This document shows positions 34,557 through 44,684 of a stretch of 64,000 nt of DNA, piece after piece (position 1 is the stretch's first letter; each line of letters opens with the position of its first letter). The notes under the pieces are model-generated. The model was given only the letters and a program-made list of their open reading frames with translations. It made no database searches and was not told where the DNA came from. Where the stretch lies: contig NZ_CP071849.1 in assembly GCF_023716565.1 (NCBI RefSeq), positions 310,001-374,000 of the forward strand, written 5' to 3'. This DNA is from Vibrio sp. SCSIO 43136. GTDB taxonomy: Bacteria > Pseudomonadota > Gammaproteobacteria > Enterobacterales > Vibrionaceae. The translations under genes were made by a program, and so were the position numbers.

Positions 34557-36140
34557 ATGATAAGAAGTAAATTACGCATAATTAGTGGTGTGTTGTTGAT
34601 CATGGCGTTTGCACTTAGCCTAACCATGATTTTTAAATTGAATGAAGTTTCAAGCGATATGGAAACGTTGGAAAATACGTTTCAACCTATTGAACGCAAG
34701 TATTTGGAGTTACAGTTGAATGTTGGGTCACTTGAGCAATCTTTGCTGGCCTATGCCGTGACTCAAGGTGCCTACGATGGCTTGTCGATTGCTAGCCAGT
34801 ATTACCAGCAATCTAAGAAACTGCTGGGAGAAATTGAAGCCCTAAGTTCATCGCAAGCAGAGCTTGGTCAACTGCTAGACAAACATCATGATTTTGGTTT
34901 AGTGATAGCGGCAGCTTATGTCGAGCAAGGTGTTGACGCTGGTAACCTTATGTTAGGCGATTTTGACGCCTTATCTGTACGTATATTTGAGTTGGTTGAA
35001 ACCAATAGACAGATAGCAGATAAAACTGCGAAAACTCTTGAAGCGAGTGTTGATGAGCGTATGCAATGGTTTAAGCTATTGGTTTACCTATTTGCTTCAG
35101 CATTCATTATTACCATCTTTGGGTTTTATTATTCTCTTAGCCGTTACGTGTTTAGCCCATTACGCAGACTCGGTGAGATGGTAAAAGATCTTGCCAGCGG
35201 AAAAGGTGATCTCACTAAGCGTTTGCGTGCAACCCGCAGTGACGAGTTAGGCATTATTGCTGGGGACATTAATCAGTTTATTGCTAAGACCCAAGAGTTA
35301 CTGCAAGCAGTCAGTCACGCTGGTGACCAGCTAGGTCAAAGTGCTAAAGCGTTAGAAAGTTCGATGACCAGCACGTTGAGCGGTATTACCAAACAGGAAA
35401 GAGAAATCGAAGCGACCAGCCATTCCGCACAACAAGTGGCAGAAGGTTCGATCGAGGTTAGTAAACATACCGTAGATGCTTCTCTACAAACTAACGATAT
35501 TCACGAGAACTCCGAGAGTGTTAGGTTAGATGTGGATGCTTCAGAAAAAAGCATGATTTTGCTGGCGTCAAAAATGGAAGAAGCGCAACAGGTTATCCAT
35601 CGTTTAGGTGAAGACAGCAATAACATCGGTTCAATGCTTGAAGTGATCCGTGGTATCTCCGAGCAAACTAACTTGTTAGCACTCAATGCAGCGATTGAAG
35701 CCGCGAGGGCTGGCGAGCAAGGCAGAGGGTTTGCTGTGGTAGCCGATGAAGTTCGAAGCCTTGCAGGTAACACTAGTGATTCAACAGATAAAATTAACCA
35801 AGTCATCGAGCAGCTTGCCCACAACGTAAGTCACGCAATCGATGTGGTTAAACAATGCAGCGATACTACTTGTGAGTGTTTGCAAACGGTGAACTCGATG
35901 GGCTCATCGATTAAGGGCATCAGTCATGCTGTTGAAGGTTTGAACTCGATGAATACTCAGATAGCAACAGCCTCTGAAGAGCAGTCAGAAGTTTTGAATG
36001 AAATCGACCGAAATATGACGGATATTGCCCAAGTGACCCGAGACAACTCACAATCTGTTTCGCAATTGGGCGATATTGTTGAGCAGCTTCAGCGCAGTAC
36101 AAAAGAGTTGGACTCCCATCTGGCTCAATTCCAGTATTAA
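34557..36140 (+). CDS. Methyl-accepting chemotaxis protein
   Basis: The 527-aa chemoreceptor has a first membrane helix (about 7-28), a helical periplasmic domain (about 30-165), a second helix ([21 protein letters not shown]), a HAMP domain and a long signalling coiled coil. The hairpin tip ([20 protein letters not shown], continuing [12 protein letters not shown]) matches the CheA/CheW-binding consensus. The ligand is unknown. AAGG precedes the ATG. A terminator follows at 36155-36188. Confidence 0.94.
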   Translation: MIRSKLRIISGVLLIMAFALSLTMIFKLNEVSSDMETLENTFQPIERKYLELQLNVGSLEQSLLAYAVTQGAYDGLSIASQYYQQSKKLLGEIEALSSSQAELGQLLDKHHDFGLVIAAAYVEQGVDAGNLMLGDFDALSVRIFELVETNRQIADKTAKTLEASVDERMQWFKLLVYLFASAFIITIFGFYYSLSRYVFSPLRRLGEMVKDLASGKGDLTKRLRATRSDELGIIAGDINQFIAKTQELLQAVSHAGDQLGQSAKALESSMTSTLSGITKQEREIEATSHSAQQVAEGSIEVSKHTVDASLQTNDIHENSESVRLDVDASEKSMILLASKMEEAQQVIHRLGEDSNNIGSMLEVIRGISEQTNLLALNAAIEAARAGEQGRGFAVVADEVRSLAGNTSDSTDKINQVIEQLAHNVSHAIDVVKQCSDTTCECLQTVNSMGSSIKGISHAVEGLNSMNTQIATASEEQSEVLNEIDRNMTDIAQVTRDNSQSVSQLGDIVEQLQRSTKELDSHLAQFQY

Positions 36141-36154
36141 ATGAGTTGATAAAG

Positions 36155-36188
36155 CGCCATCTTAAACCAAAGTCATGATGGCGTTTTT
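36155..36188 (+). terminator. Terminator after the chemoreceptor gene
   Basis: CGCCATC (36155-36161) pairs with GATGGCG (36177-36183), followed by TTTTT. Confidence 0.75.
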
Positions 36189-36203
36189 ACTATTCAACGC
36201 CCC

Positions 36204-37085
36204 TTAGTGTTGCTTGTTCAAATCCAACCAGTAGGAAGGCTCATCGTAGATTGGGTGTAAGGGTAGAGTTGGATTCTCTATCTTTATGTGTCGGCGCTTA
36301 GCAAATTGCGCTTGCTTAATTGGGTCGCCGTTAGCCTTCATGAACTCTTCTTCAAAAGAGCCATCCGCTTTCATTTTCTCTAAGCCATAAAGTATGCGGT
36401 CAGCAATTTCTGGGTGTTTAGGGGAAACAAAAAAGTAGACAGGCAAGGGCATCTCAATAACTAGGCTTTGTTCGATAACCATCTTAGGGTGCACGTTTGA
36501 ACGTTGCTGATACTCAGGGAAAATCTCACTTACCCCCCGAATAAAGTAGTCGAAGCGTTTGGCCATCAACATGCCAAATAGCCCTTCATAGTTGGTACCC
36601 GTGACGATTTTAAACCCGCCCACTTCACGTAGCGCTTTTGTTATTGACCATTGCTCACCGAGCCCCGCCGAAAGTCGTTGCAGGTCATTTAAGGTATAGA
36701 TTTGTTCAAACTTAGTGATGTTGTCTTGATGGATCAGTAGGATTCGATAGCCCAAGATGCCTTTTAAGATTGGAAAGTAAACTGGTAGCGCTCGTTCTTC
36801 CCACTCTCTACGAGTGGGCGCATTGTGTACATTGATTTTCCCACCATCAAGTAGCTCTTGCAGCATTCGGTCTCTCGGGCCAAACCAGTCACTCTCTATA
36901 ATGTCATAGGGCCCATACTCATCGATGCTAGCTTCTAAGGCTAACTTTAAAAGTTGGGTAGGATAATCGTATCTTTGGTCAGTGCCTGTTTTAGGTTTAG
37001 AAATTTTAATAACGTCTGCATGAGCTACAAATGCAAGCACAAGATTAAGTACGAATTGGATGGATAAATGAGATTTTAACGACAT
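36204..37085 (-). CDS. Periplasmic family-3-like solute-binding protein
   Basis: The 293-aa protein starts with a hydrophobic export segment (SIQFVLNLVLAFVAHA) and resembles family-3 solute-binding domains (DRMLQELLDGGKINV, LNDLQRLSAGLGEQW, YEGLFGMLMAKRFDYFIRGV, IADRILYGLEKMKADGSFEEEF). No ABC permease or ATPase genes are adjacent, so it may act as a sensor component rather than in transport. It converges on the chemoreceptor gene, which could suggest a shared pathway; this is unproven. Confidence 0.8.
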   Translation of the reverse strand: MSLKSHLSIQFVLNLVLAFVAHADVIKISKPKTGTDQRYDYPTQLLKLALEASIDEYGPYDIIESDWFGPRDRMLQELLDGGKINVHNAPTRREWEERALPVYFPILKGILGYRILLIHQDNITKFEQIYTLNDLQRLSAGLGEQWSITKALREVGGFKIVTGTNYEGLFGMLMAKRFDYFIRGVSEIFPEYQQRSNVHPKMVIEQSLVIEMPLPVYFFVSPKHPEIADRILYGLEKMKADGSFEEEFMKANGDPIKQAQFAKRRHIKIENPTLPLHPIYDEPSYWLDLNKQH

Positions 37086-37238
37086 TGTACGCCGTTCCTC
37101 GCATGGCTTGAGGTAGATGGTTTAATGATAGAAGTGTTTTTAAATTGTTGCGTAGCTTGGTTGAGCCATATACCTAATATTGGGTAGGTTAGATGGAGAG
37201 GCAATTAAATGGGGAATTTGGTCGAGTCAGAGAAGGTA

Positions 37239-37267
37239 AACCCTGCTGCGATTACAGCAGCAGGGTT
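37239..37267 (-). terminator. Hairpin after yiaY
   Basis: A perfect 10-bp stem (AACCCTGCTG at 37239-37248, CAGCAGGGTT at 37258-37267) lies just past the yiaY stop on the minus strand. The T-tract is weak. Confidence 0.7.
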
Positions 37268-37277
37268 CAAGTTAATG

Positions 37278-38426
37278 TTACATCGCAGCTTCAAAAATTG
37301 CCGAGATTTCCTCGTGTGTTGCTTGTTTCGGGTTGGTAAAACCACATGCATCTTTTAGTGCATTATCAGCAAGCGTAGGGATATCTTCTGATTTGGCACC
37401 AAGCTCAGCAATACCGGTTGGGATACCCACATCTTTGGCTAGCTCAACAATTGCTGCAATAGCTGCATCAGCGCCTTGTTCTGCCGTTAAGCCTTCAACA
37501 TTAACACCCATCGCTTTTGCAACGTCACGTAGTCTATCGGCTGATACTTGTGCGTTGTAGCGCTGAACGTGTGGCAGCAAGATAGCATTACAAACACCAT
37601 GCGGTAGGTCGTAGAAGCCACCTAATTGGTGTGCCATGGCGTGCACGTAGCCAAGTGATGCGTTGTTGAATGCCATACCAGCCATAAATTGTGCATAGGC
37701 CATTTGCTCACGAGCTTCGATATCGTCACCGTGTGATACCGCTTTACGAAGGTGCGCTTGGATAAGCTCAATCGCTTTAATTGCTACTGCGTCTGTGATT
37801 GGCGTTGCCGCAATGGATACGTAAGCTTCAACAGCGTGAGTCAGTGCATCCATACCCGTTGCAGCAGTTAGAGACGCTGGTTTGGCTAGCATAAGTTCAG
37901 GATCATTCACTGAGATAAGTGGCGTTGTGTGTTTATCAACGATAGCCATCTTAATATGACGCTCTTCATCAGTAATGATACAGAAACGAGTCATTTCAGA
38001 GGCTGTACCAGCGGTAGTGTTGATTGCGATCAGAGGCAGCATAGGTTTAGCTGATTGATCAACCCCTTCGTAGTCGCCAATTTTGCCACCATTGGATGCT
38101 ACAAGTGCAATACCTTTCGCACAGTCGTGCGGTGAACCACCACCTAGCGAGATGACGAAGTCACATTCGTTTTCACGCAGTAGCGCTAGTCCATCATTTA
38201 CGTTTGAAGTGGTTGGGTTTGGCTGAGTGCCATCGAAAACAACGGTGTTTACTTCTTGTTCTACCAATAACTCTTGTACTTGCTTCACCATACCTATTTG
38301 GCTAAGTACGTTATCAGTAACAATAAGCCCTTTTTTAAACCCATGTGACTTGATGCTTGCTACCGCATCCTTCAAGCAGCCAGCGCCCATCAAATTTACT
38401 GTAGGGATAAAAAATGCACTAGTCAT
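37278..38426 (-). CDS. yiaY: Iron-containing alcohol dehydrogenase (YiaY-like)
   Basis: The 382-aa group III alcohol dehydrogenase is highly similar to E. coli YiaY throughout ([77 protein letters not shown]). The Asp and three His metal ligands are present. It is also related to 1,3-propanediol dehydrogenase DhaT and could serve the glycerol locus, but sequence details favour YiaY. It is transcribed away from ahpC. Confidence 0.92.
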   Translation of the reverse strand: MTSAFFIPTVNLMGAGCLKDAVASIKSHGFKKGLIVTDNVLSQIGMVKQVQELLVEQEVNTVVFDGTQPNPTTSNVNDGLALLRENECDFVISLGGGSPHDCAKGIALVASNGGKIGDYEGVDQSAKPMLPLIAINTTAGTASEMTRFCIITDEERHIKMAIVDKHTTPLISVNDPELMLAKPASLTAATGMDALTHAVEAYVSIAATPITDAVAIKAIELIQAHLRKAVSHGDDIEAREQMAYAQFMAGMAFNNASLGYVHAMAHQLGGFYDLPHGVCNAILLPHVQRYNAQVSADRLRDVAKAMGVNVEGLTAEQGADAAIAAIVELAKDVGIPTGIAELGAKSEDIPTLADNALKDACGFTNPKQATHEEISAIFEAAM

Positions 38427-38771
38427 AGACGTTACTCCATATTATTTGGGATTTGTTTGGATGACATTTAATGTGCAGGCTGTGCTTATGAAACTTTTTG
38501 ATTTGGGACAAGTTTCCGGTCTAGAGGATGTTACCAAATATAAAAATGGGATCTGCGAAACAATTAAAACAATTATCGGTATCTTGGTGAGTTATTGGTC
38601 AATTGAGCTGGTGCTGTTGGTATTTTAACCGCTTGAGTTTGGTGGTTTTTGTTCAATAGAATTCGCCTATCAAATCGATAGGAATTACCCATTTTTCTAA
38701 AAATGCTCGCTGGGGCATTATGAACCCATCAACGCAAACAAAGACTTAAACGGATAAAAGAGAGTAACGTC
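38427..38771. promoter_or_regulatory. Divergent yiaY / ahpC intergenic region
   Basis: This 345-bp stretch holds an OxyR-type site near ahpC (38656-38692, listed separately). I see nothing else definite; the yiaY-proximal half shows no clear operator, and no small gene is convincing. Confidence 0.5.
38656..38692. promoter_or_regulatory. OxyR binding site upstream of ahpC copy 1
   Basis: The sequence fits the OxyR pattern of four spaced elements: ATAG (38656), CTAT (38667), ATAG (38678), CCAT (38689), each separated by 7 bp. Three elements are exact and the last has one mismatch. Confidence 0.8.
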
Positions 38772-39329
38772 ATGATCAACACGCAAATCAAACCATTTAG
38801 CGCAACAGCATTCAAAAACGGCGAATTCGTAGACATCACAGAGCAAGACGTTCTTGGTAAATGGGCAGTATTTTTCTTCTACCCAGCGGACTTCACATTC
38901 GTTTGTCCAACCGAACTTGGTGACCTAGCCGACCATTACGAAGAGCTACAATCTCGTGGCGTTGAGGTGTACTCAGTATCAACAGATACTCATTTCACTC
39001 ACAAAGCTTGGCACGATAGCTCAGACACGATTGGCAAAATTAACTATTTCATGGTGGGTGACCAAACAGGTAACATCACTAACAACTTTAACGTAATGCG
39101 TGAAGGTCAAGGTCTTGCAGACCGTGCCACATTCCTTATCGACCCAGAAGGTACGATTCAAGCGATGGAAATCACTGCAGAAGGTATCGGTCGTGATGCA
39201 GAAGACCTACTTCGTAAAGTGAAAGCAGCGCAATACGTAGCAGCAAACCCAGGTGAAGTTTGCCCAGCAAAATGGAAAGAAGGTGAAGAGACTCTAGCAC
39301 CATCACTAGACCTAGTTGGCAAAATCTAA
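38772..39329 (+). CDS. ahpC: Alkyl hydroperoxide reductase peroxiredoxin AhpC (copy 1)
   Basis: The 185-aa typical 2-Cys peroxiredoxin reduces peroxides and is recycled by AhpF. Peroxidatic Cys45 lies in FTFVCPTE and resolving Cys164 in GEVCPAKW. It differs from the second copy at 40968-41525 at only four residues (14, 52, 55 and one Ile/Val near 122). An OxyR-type site precedes it and a strong terminator follows, so it is a single-gene unit. Confidence 0.97.
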   Translation: MINTQIKPFSATAFKNGEFVDITEQDVLGKWAVFFFYPADFTFVCPTELGDLADHYEELQSRGVEVYSVSTDTHFTHKAWHDSSDTIGKINYFMVGDQTGNITNNFNVMREGQGLADRATFLIDPEGTIQAMEITAEGIGRDAEDLLRKVKAAQYVAANPGEVCPAKWKEGEETLAPSLDLVGKI

Positions 39330-39371
39330 TCTTTCTAAAGAGAAGCCCTAAAATCCCTTTAGATGCCTTTT

Positions 39372-39399
39372 GGCGCAGGTAACTCCTGCGCCTTTTTTT
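39372..39399 (+). terminator. Terminator after ahpC copy 1
   Basis: GGCGCAGG (39372-39379) pairs with CCTGCGCC (39385-39392), followed by seven T residues. Confidence 0.9.
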
Positions 39400-39691
39400 G
39401 TATTTTGGCTCTAGATATACGTCATAAGGGCACTTTTGAATATCCACAAAACCCACAGGTATTGCAAACGATAATTATTTGCAATAATGATTTTCTCATA
39501 CTAATACGACTAATTATCTGATCTTGTATAGCGACGGACAGATTTTCTCGAGCATGGTCCGGCATTCCGGGGAAGAAATCTTATGCCTAGCTGGGACTAG
39601 GGATACGATTTCTGACGCCGCTAGAGGAAATATGGACTAGCTAGACTGAGCAAATAATTAGTTGGATTGGTATCAATACAAGGAGAAAGTC
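39400..39691. promoter_or_regulatory. sodA upstream region with Fur box and structured leader
   Basis: No gene is seen. A Fur-like site lies at 39469-39483 (CGATAATTATTTGCA), with AATAATGATTTT extending it. Downstream, 39530-39650 is more G/C-rich and rich in self-complementary words (AGATTTTCTC...GAAGAAATCT, CCGG...CCGG, repeated CTAG), so the messenger may have a folded leader. GGAGA lies before the sodA ATG at 39692. Confidence 0.55.
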
Positions 39692-40297
39692 ATGAGCCAT
39701 CAATTCCCACAATTACCTTACCAATACAGTGATCTAGAACCTTACATAGACGCCAAAACGATGGAAGTGCACTACAGCAAGCATCATCGTACTTACTACG
39801 ATAAGTTTATGGCCGCCATCAGTGGCAGTGATTTAGAGAGCCAATCTCTTGTCGAGATTTTTGCTAATACCTCAAAACACTCCCCGGCCGTTCGAAACAA
39901 TGGTGGCGGTTACTATAACCATATTGTGTATTGGAACTGCATGTCGTCAAACCCACAATCAGAACCAAGCGGTAAGCTTGCTCAAGAAATTGTCACTACA
40001 TTTGGCAGTTTAGAAGCGTTCAAAGAGGAGTTTGCTCTGGCGGCTATAAATACCTTTGGGTCAGGTTTTGCTTGGCTTATTGTTCAAGATGGCAAACTTA
40101 AAATTACCTCGACAAGTAATCAAGACAACCCCTTGATGGATGTAGTGGCTGACCGTGGTGCGCCAATACTTGCGCTCGACGTATGGGAACACGCTTACTA
40201 CATTAGCTACCAAAACCGTCGCCCAGATTACATCAACGCTTGGTGGAATGTCGTGGATTGGAAAGCAGTAGAAACCAATTACCAAGCCGCCATATAG
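39692..40297 (+). CDS. sodA: Superoxide dismutase, Mn-type (SodA-like)
   Basis: The 201-aa Fe/Mn superoxide dismutase has all metal ligands: His27 (VHYSKHH), His in YYNHIVYW, and Asp and His in LDVWEHAYY. The SNQDNPLM stretch carries the Gln typical of Mn enzymes, so I favour manganese; biochemical metal choice could differ. A Fur box upstream fits induction under iron limitation. The ATG at 39692 has GGAGA upstream; an earlier TTG at 39662 is not needed. It is followed by a small conserved-looking gene. Confidence 0.92.
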   Translation: MSHQFPQLPYQYSDLEPYIDAKTMEVHYSKHHRTYYDKFMAAISGSDLESQSLVEIFANTSKHSPAVRNNGGGYYNHIVYWNCMSSNPQSEPSGKLAQEIVTTFGSLEAFKEEFALAAINTFGSGFAWLIVQDGKLKITSTSNQDNPLMDVVADRGAPILALDVWEHAYYISYQNRRPDYINAWWNVVDWKAVETNYQAAI

Positions 40298-40311
40298 GAG
40301 TATGCCAAGCT

Positions 40312-40686
40312 ATGTCAGGTAAGCAGACATTGTATGCAGACTACTTTCGTACCCAAGAACAATTCCTTGCCACTAAACAAGCTTATGGTTTTGAGTCTGA
40401 AATCGTCTCTCGATACATTAATTCCGCCGTTATGCTCAGCGATTTTCACCAGCAACAGAGCCCAGAAGATTGTCGATTACTTAGCGAACTGTTTTTACGA
40501 CAGGTTTATTTCCACTTATTGGAGGCCATTTCTTGCAAGCAACGAAGTGCGGCGTTTCGTCGTGTCTGCTTTGAATCTATCTATGTTCCTCTGCTCAACC
40601 TTAAGCGATTTTATGATGAGATAGAAAATGGCGAGTTGAGATTTGTTCAGCTAAAGCAAGAATTGCAGTTCGTACAAGTACCCTAA
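40312..40686 (+). CDS. Hypothetical protein downstream of sodA
   Basis: The 124-aa soluble, mostly helical protein has no recognised motif (SGKQTLYADYFRTQEQFLA near the start). It starts 14 bp after the sodA stop, with AGGAG at 40296-40300, and shares the terminator at 40721-40751, so it is co-transcribed with sodA. Involvement in oxidative or iron stress is guilt by association. Confidence 0.7.
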   Translation: MSGKQTLYADYFRTQEQFLATKQAYGFESEIVSRYINSAVMLSDFHQQQSPEDCRLLSELFLRQVYFHLLEAISCKQRSAAFRRVCFESIYVPLLNLKRFYDEIENGELRFVQLKQELQFVQVP

Positions 40687-40720
40687 CGTCCAAAAACAAG
40701 TGCAATAGATTTGTCCAATG

Positions 40721-40751
40721 AAAAAGCACCTTTTATGTAAGGTGCTTTTTT
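40721..40751 (+). terminator. Terminator after the sodA operon
   Basis: AAAAAGCACCTT (40721-40732) pairs with AAGGTGCTTTTTT (40739-40751). Confidence 0.9.
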
Positions 40752-40830
40752 GTGCTTGGTGCAAAGCTATTGAGCTTAACTTATTGTTTTTAATGGATTA
40801 TTGGTTGATAGGTAAAAGCCACACTTTTTG

Positions 40831-40867
40831 ATAGGAATAGGCTATTGAATCGATAGATCCTAACGTT
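40831..40867. promoter_or_regulatory. OxyR binding site upstream of ahpC copy 2
   Basis: ATAG (40831), CTAT (40842) and ATAG (40853) are spaced by 7 bp exactly as in OxyR sites; the fourth element (40864) reads CGTT and is poor. Confidence 0.75.
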
Positions 40868-40967
40868 TTTTCAATGAGTTAGGTTTGGGGCAATATAAAC
40901 ACATCAACGCAGACAAGCGATTAAACAAACACTTTCAATCAGTTATAAGACAATAGAGAGCAAAGTC

Positions 40968-41525
40968 ATGATCAACACTCAAATCAAACCATTTAGCGCA
41001 ACAGCATACAAGAACGGCGAATTCGTAGACATCACAGAGCAAGACGTTCTAGGCAAGTGGGCAGTTTTTTTCTTCTACCCAGCTGACTTCACTTTCGTAT
41101 GTCCTACTGAGCTTGGCGATGTTGCTGACAAGTACGAAGAGCTTCAGTCTCGTGGCGTAGAAGTTTACTCAGTATCTACAGATACTCACTTCACTCACAA
41201 AGCGTGGCACGACAGCTCAGACACTATCGGCAAAATCAACTACTTCATGGTAGGCGACCAAACAGGCAACATCACTAACAACTTTAACGTGATGCGTGAA
41301 GGTCAAGGCCTTGCAGACCGCGCAACATTCCTTGTAGACCCAGAAGGTACTATCCAAGCAATGGAAATCACTGCAGAAGGTATTGGCCGTGACGCTGAAG
41401 ACCTACTTCGTAAAGTAAAAGCTGCGCAATACGTAGCGGCTAACCCAGGCGAAGTTTGCCCAGCAAAATGGAAAGAAGGTGAAGAGACACTAGCACCATC
41501 ACTAGACCTAGTTGGCAAAATCTAA
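40968..41525 (+). CDS. ahpC: Alkyl hydroperoxide reductase peroxiredoxin AhpC (copy 2)
   Basis: The 185-aa 2-Cys peroxiredoxin has Cys45 and Cys164. It is 181/185 identical to copy 1. At DNA level the first roughly 90 bases and the last roughly 60 are almost identical between copies, while the middle carries many synonymous changes. It lies upstream of ahpF, with 220 bp between them, and has its own OxyR-like site, so it is probably the main AhpF partner. Confidence 0.97.
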   Translation: MINTQIKPFSATAYKNGEFVDITEQDVLGKWAVFFFYPADFTFVCPTELGDVADKYEELQSRGVEVYSVSTDTHFTHKAWHDSSDTIGKINYFMVGDQTGNITNNFNVMREGQGLADRATFLVDPEGTIQAMEITAEGIGRDAEDLLRKVKAAQYVAANPGEVCPAKWKEGEETLAPSLDLVGKI

Positions 41526-41745
41526 TCTAGGCAACCGAATAAGGCGACTGGCGCAGAGGGGCTGTGCCAGAAGTCTTTCCCCCTCGCTCTCCGTTTCAAC
41601 GAGCGAGGGGGAACCCCAGCACATTGATGAGAACATTCGCAGGCAAGGCATTAACCATCACTGCCTACCAATGTTTTTACGAATTAACGTTTTTACGAAT
41701 TAACGTTTTTACGAATTTGAATTAGAGAAGAAAGCAGGTATCACT
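41526..41745. other. ahpC-ahpF spacer with hairpin and tandem repeats
   Basis: A perfect 11-bp hairpin stem (41579-41589 with 41601-41611) lacks a T-tract, so it may be a partial terminator or messenger-stabilising structure. Next comes a 16-bp unit GTTTTTACGAATTAAC repeated almost three times (41673-41719). AhpF expression could be tuned relative to ahpC by either. Confidence 0.6.
41673..41719. repeat. 16-bp tandem repeat, 2.9 copies
   Basis: Units at 41673-41688 and 41689-41704 are identical; the third (41705-41719) is truncated with a changed end. It lies 26 bp upstream of ahpF. Confidence 0.85.
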
Positions 41746-43347
41746 ATGTTAGACCAAGCAATGAAACAACAACTTAAAGCCTACTTAGAAAACCTTAAAA
41801 CCGACGTGAACCTAGTGCTTAGCCTAGACGGTAGTGATACAGCCACTAAGCTACAAGCGCTTGCAGATGACATCGCTTCACTAAGCAGCAAGATCATCGT
41901 TGAGCGTGATGATAACGCAAGCGCTCGTCGCCCTATCATGCAAGTCGTGAACGCTGAGAAAGGGTCTGCGATTGGGTTTGCTGGACTGCCTATGGGCCAT
42001 GAGTTCACATCACTGGTACTCGCACTGCTGCATTCAGGTGGCCACCCGATCAAACTAGAGCAAGAAGTGATTGAGCAAATTGCTGAGCTGGACAGTGACT
42101 TGAACGTTGAGATCTTCATCTCATTGTCGTGCCAAAACTGTCCTGAGGTGGTTCAAGCATTCAACATGATGTCTGCGATTAACCCGAAAGTGAAAACAAC
42201 CATGATCGATGGCGCAGCGTTCCAAGACGAAGTGAAGCAGCGTGATATCATGGCGGTTCCTAGCGTGTTCATTAACGGTGAGCTATTTGGCCAAGGCCGT
42301 ATGTCTCTTGCTGAGATTTTGAACAAAGTAGACAGTGGCGCTGCAGAAAAGAAAGCCGCTAGCCTAAATGAAAAAGCACCATACGATGTATTGGTTGTAG
42401 GTGGTGGTCCTTCAGGTTCATCTGCTGCAATCTACGCTGCACGTAAAGGTATTCGTACTGGTATTGTTGCTGAGCGTTTCGGCGGTCAAGTGATGGACAC
42501 TATGGCTATTGAGAACTTTATCTCAGTGAAAGCGACCACGGGTCCTAAGCTGGTGGCTAGCCTTGAAGAGCATGTAAAAGAGTACGGTGTAGATATCATC
42601 ACAGAACAGCGCGCAGCGAACATCATTGGTGCTGAAAAAACCGAAGATGGTTACATCCATGTTGAGCTAGAAAGTGGCGCAGTATTAAAAGCTCGCAGCG
42701 TGATCACAAGTACTGGTGCTCGCTGGCGTGAAATGAACGTCCCAGGTGAGAACGAGTACCGCAACAAAGGCGTAGCTTACTGCCCACACTGTGATGGTCC
42801 TTTGTTTAAAGGTAAACGTACAGCAGTCATCGGTGGTGGTAACTCAGGTATTGAAGCAGCTATCGACCTATCTGGTATTGTTGAGCACGTAACCGTATTG
42901 GAATTTGCAGATACGCTACGCGCAGACCAAGTATTGATCGACAAAGCGAACAGCACGCCAAACATTGAGATCATCACAATGGCGCAAACCACTCAAGTGC
43001 TTGGTGATGGTAACCGTGTCACAGGTCTTGAGTACAAAGACCGCAATAGTGATGAAATCAAGCAAATTGACTTGGCAGGTATCTTTGTTCAAATCGGTCT
43101 AATGCCAAACAGCGAATGGCTGAAAGATACAGGTGTGAATCTATCCCCACGTGGTGAAATTGAAGTGAACCCTGACGGTAGTACTAGCCTAAGTGGTGTG
43201 TTTGCAGCGGGTGATGTAACAACCGTTCCATACAAGCAAATTATCATCGCAATGGGTGAAGGTGCAAAAGCAAGCCTAGGTGCATTTGATTACTTGATTC
43301 GTAACCCTGCACCGAATGCAGAGCGAGCTGAGGAAACAACGGCTTAA
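41746..43347 (+). CDS. ahpF: Alkyl hydroperoxide reductase subunit F
   Basis: The 533-aa flavoprotein reduces AhpC with NADH. The N-terminal double thioredoxin-like domain has its CxxC in SLSCQNCPE (about residue 127). The C-terminal part is thioredoxin-reductase-like, with FAD motif [17 protein letters not shown], redox CPHCDG, NADH-binding [15 protein letters not shown] and [12 protein letters not shown]. It follows ahpC copy 2 and has its own terminator. Confidence 0.97.
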   Translation: MLDQAMKQQLKAYLENLKTDVNLVLSLDGSDTATKLQALADDIASLSSKIIVERDDNASARRPIMQVVNAEKGSAIGFAGLPMGHEFTSLVLALLHSGGHPIKLEQEVIEQIAELDSDLNVEIFISLSCQNCPEVVQAFNMMSAINPKVKTTMIDGAAFQDEVKQRDIMAVPSVFINGELFGQGRMSLAEILNKVDSGAAEKKAASLNEKAPYDVLVVGGGPSGSSAAIYAARKGIRTGIVAERFGGQVMDTMAIENFISVKATTGPKLVASLEEHVKEYGVDIITEQRAANIIGAEKTEDGYIHVELESGAVLKARSVITSTGARWREMNVPGENEYRNKGVAYCPHCDGPLFKGKRTAVIGGGNSGIEAAIDLSGIVEHVTVLEFADTLRADQVLIDKANSTPNIEIITMAQTTQVLGDGNRVTGLEYKDRNSDEIKQIDLAGIFVQIGLMPNSEWLKDTGVNLSPRGEIEVNPDGSTSLSGVFAAGDVTTVPYKQIIIAMGEGAKASLGAFDYLIRNPAPNAERAEETTA

Positions 43348-43377
43348 TCTCATCGGTAAAATTGGATAGTCCAAGGT

Positions 43378-43412
43378 AAGCCCAATATTGTGGAAACAGT
43401 ATTGGGCTTTTT
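43378..43412 (+). terminator. Terminator after ahpF
   Basis: AGCCCAATA (43379-43387) pairs with TATTGGGCT (43400-43408), followed by T residues. Confidence 0.85.
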
Positions 43413-43508
43413 GCTTCATCCAAACTTCACCCAAGGTTTAAATAATCTTCATATCCGGTTTCTAGATTGGTTTTAGCGTCAACGTCAGTGTAGATAGCAA
43501 GGGATGAT

Positions 43509-44684
43509 ATGAAAATTGCAGTAGTAGGGACCGGATACGTTGGGCTATCAAACGCAATGTTACTTGCCCAACATAGCCAAGTGGTAGCGCTTGATATTGC
43601 ATTAGATCGAGTGCAAATGCTCAATGACCGCCTTTCTCCAATAAGAGATATGGAGATAGAGTCGTTTTTAAAATCAGACCGACTTCAGTTTGAAGCCACG
43701 ATGGATAAATACCACGCCTACCAAGGGGCAGACTATGTGGTGGTGGCAACCCCAACGGATTACGATCCGGTGACCAATCATTTTGATACCAGCTCTGTAG
43801 AGCTTGTGATCCGAGAAGTAAACCAAATCAACCCTAATACCACCATAGTGATTAAATCTACCGTTCCTGTTGGTTTTACAAAGCGATTGTGCCAACAACA
43901 TGGTTATACCAATGTGTTGTTCTCGCCTGAGTTTTTGCGAGAGGGTAGGGCCCTTTATGACAATCTCTACCCTTCGAGAATCATAATTGGTGAAAGCAGC
44001 GCACGAGCGACAAGGTTTGCTCAACTCTTGCTAAAAGGTACCAAAGTAGATAGCGCCGATGAGGTGCCTGTCCTCTTAACCGATTCTACCGAAGCAGAAG
44101 CGGTTAAGCTGTTTGCGAACACCTATTTGGCGATGCGTGTTGCCTATTTCAATGAGTTGGACTCTTTTGCCGAGACACATGGACTTAGCTCAAAGCAGAT
44201 AATCCAAGGGGTAGGGCTAGATCCACGAATCGGTGATCACTACAACAACCCATCCTTTGGTTATGGGGGATATTGTCTACCCAAAGATACCAAACAGCTG
44301 TTGGCTAATTATCAAGATGTGCCTAATAACCTTATCAAGGCGATTGTGGCAGCAAACCGTACCCGCAAAGACTATATTGCGCAGTGCATTTTGGCTAAAT
44401 CCCCAAAAGTGGTTGGCGTTTATCGACTTATCATGAAAGCGGGGTCGGACAATTTCAGAGCCTCCAGTATTCAGGGCATCATGAAACGCCTCAAAGGTCG
44501 GGGGATCGAAGTGATAGTTTACGAGCCAGTGTTGGATCAGCCTGAGTTTTTCAACTCTTTGGTTGTCAAAGACCTAGACTCTTTTAAGCACCAGTCTGAT
44601 GTCATTATCTCAAATCGAATGGTTGATGAGCTGTTGGACGTGAAGGATAAGGTTTACACACGTGATTTGTTTGGTTCGGATTAA
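43509..44684 (+). CDS. ugd: UDP-glucose 6-dehydrogenase
   Basis: The 391-aa protein oxidises UDP-glucose to UDP-glucuronate using two NAD+. It has the N-terminal NAD motif [68 protein letters not shown], and the catalytic Cys in [12 protein letters not shown]. The length matches the short bacterial type (E. coli 388 aa). UDP-glucuronate would feed capsule or polysaccharide synthesis. It stands alone and converges with a 4-bp overlap on the gene at 44681. Confidence 0.96.
   Translation: MKIAVVGTGYVGLSNAMLLAQHSQVVALDIALDRVQMLNDRLSPIRDMEIESFLKSDRLQFEATMDKYHAYQGADYVVVATPTDYDPVTNHFDTSSVELVIREVNQINPNTTIVIKSTVPVGFTKRLCQQHGYTNVLFSPEFLREGRALYDNLYPSRIIIGESSARATRFAQLLLKGTKVDSADEVPVLLTDSTEAEAVKLFANTYLAMRVAYFNELDSFAETHGLSSKQIIQGVGLDPRIGDHYNNPSFGYGGYCLPKDTKQLLANYQDVPNNLIKAIVAANRTRKDYIAQCILAKSPKVVGVYRLIMKAGSDNFRASSIQGIMKRLKGRGIEVIVYEPVLDQPEFFNSLVVKDLDSFKHQSDVIISNRMVDELLDVKDKVYTRDLFGSD

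Noticed and set aside
37278..38426. Assignment of the alcohol dehydrogenase as 1,3-propanediol dehydrogenase (DhaT) of the glycerol locus
   Set aside because: The sequence is closer to YiaY through most blocks and the gene is 30 kb from the dha genes.
39502..39520. Sequence resembling a T7 phage promoter (TAATACGACT followed by partial match)
   Set aside because: The initiating region does not match and a 10-base match can occur by chance in a window this size; no phage polymerase gene is seen.
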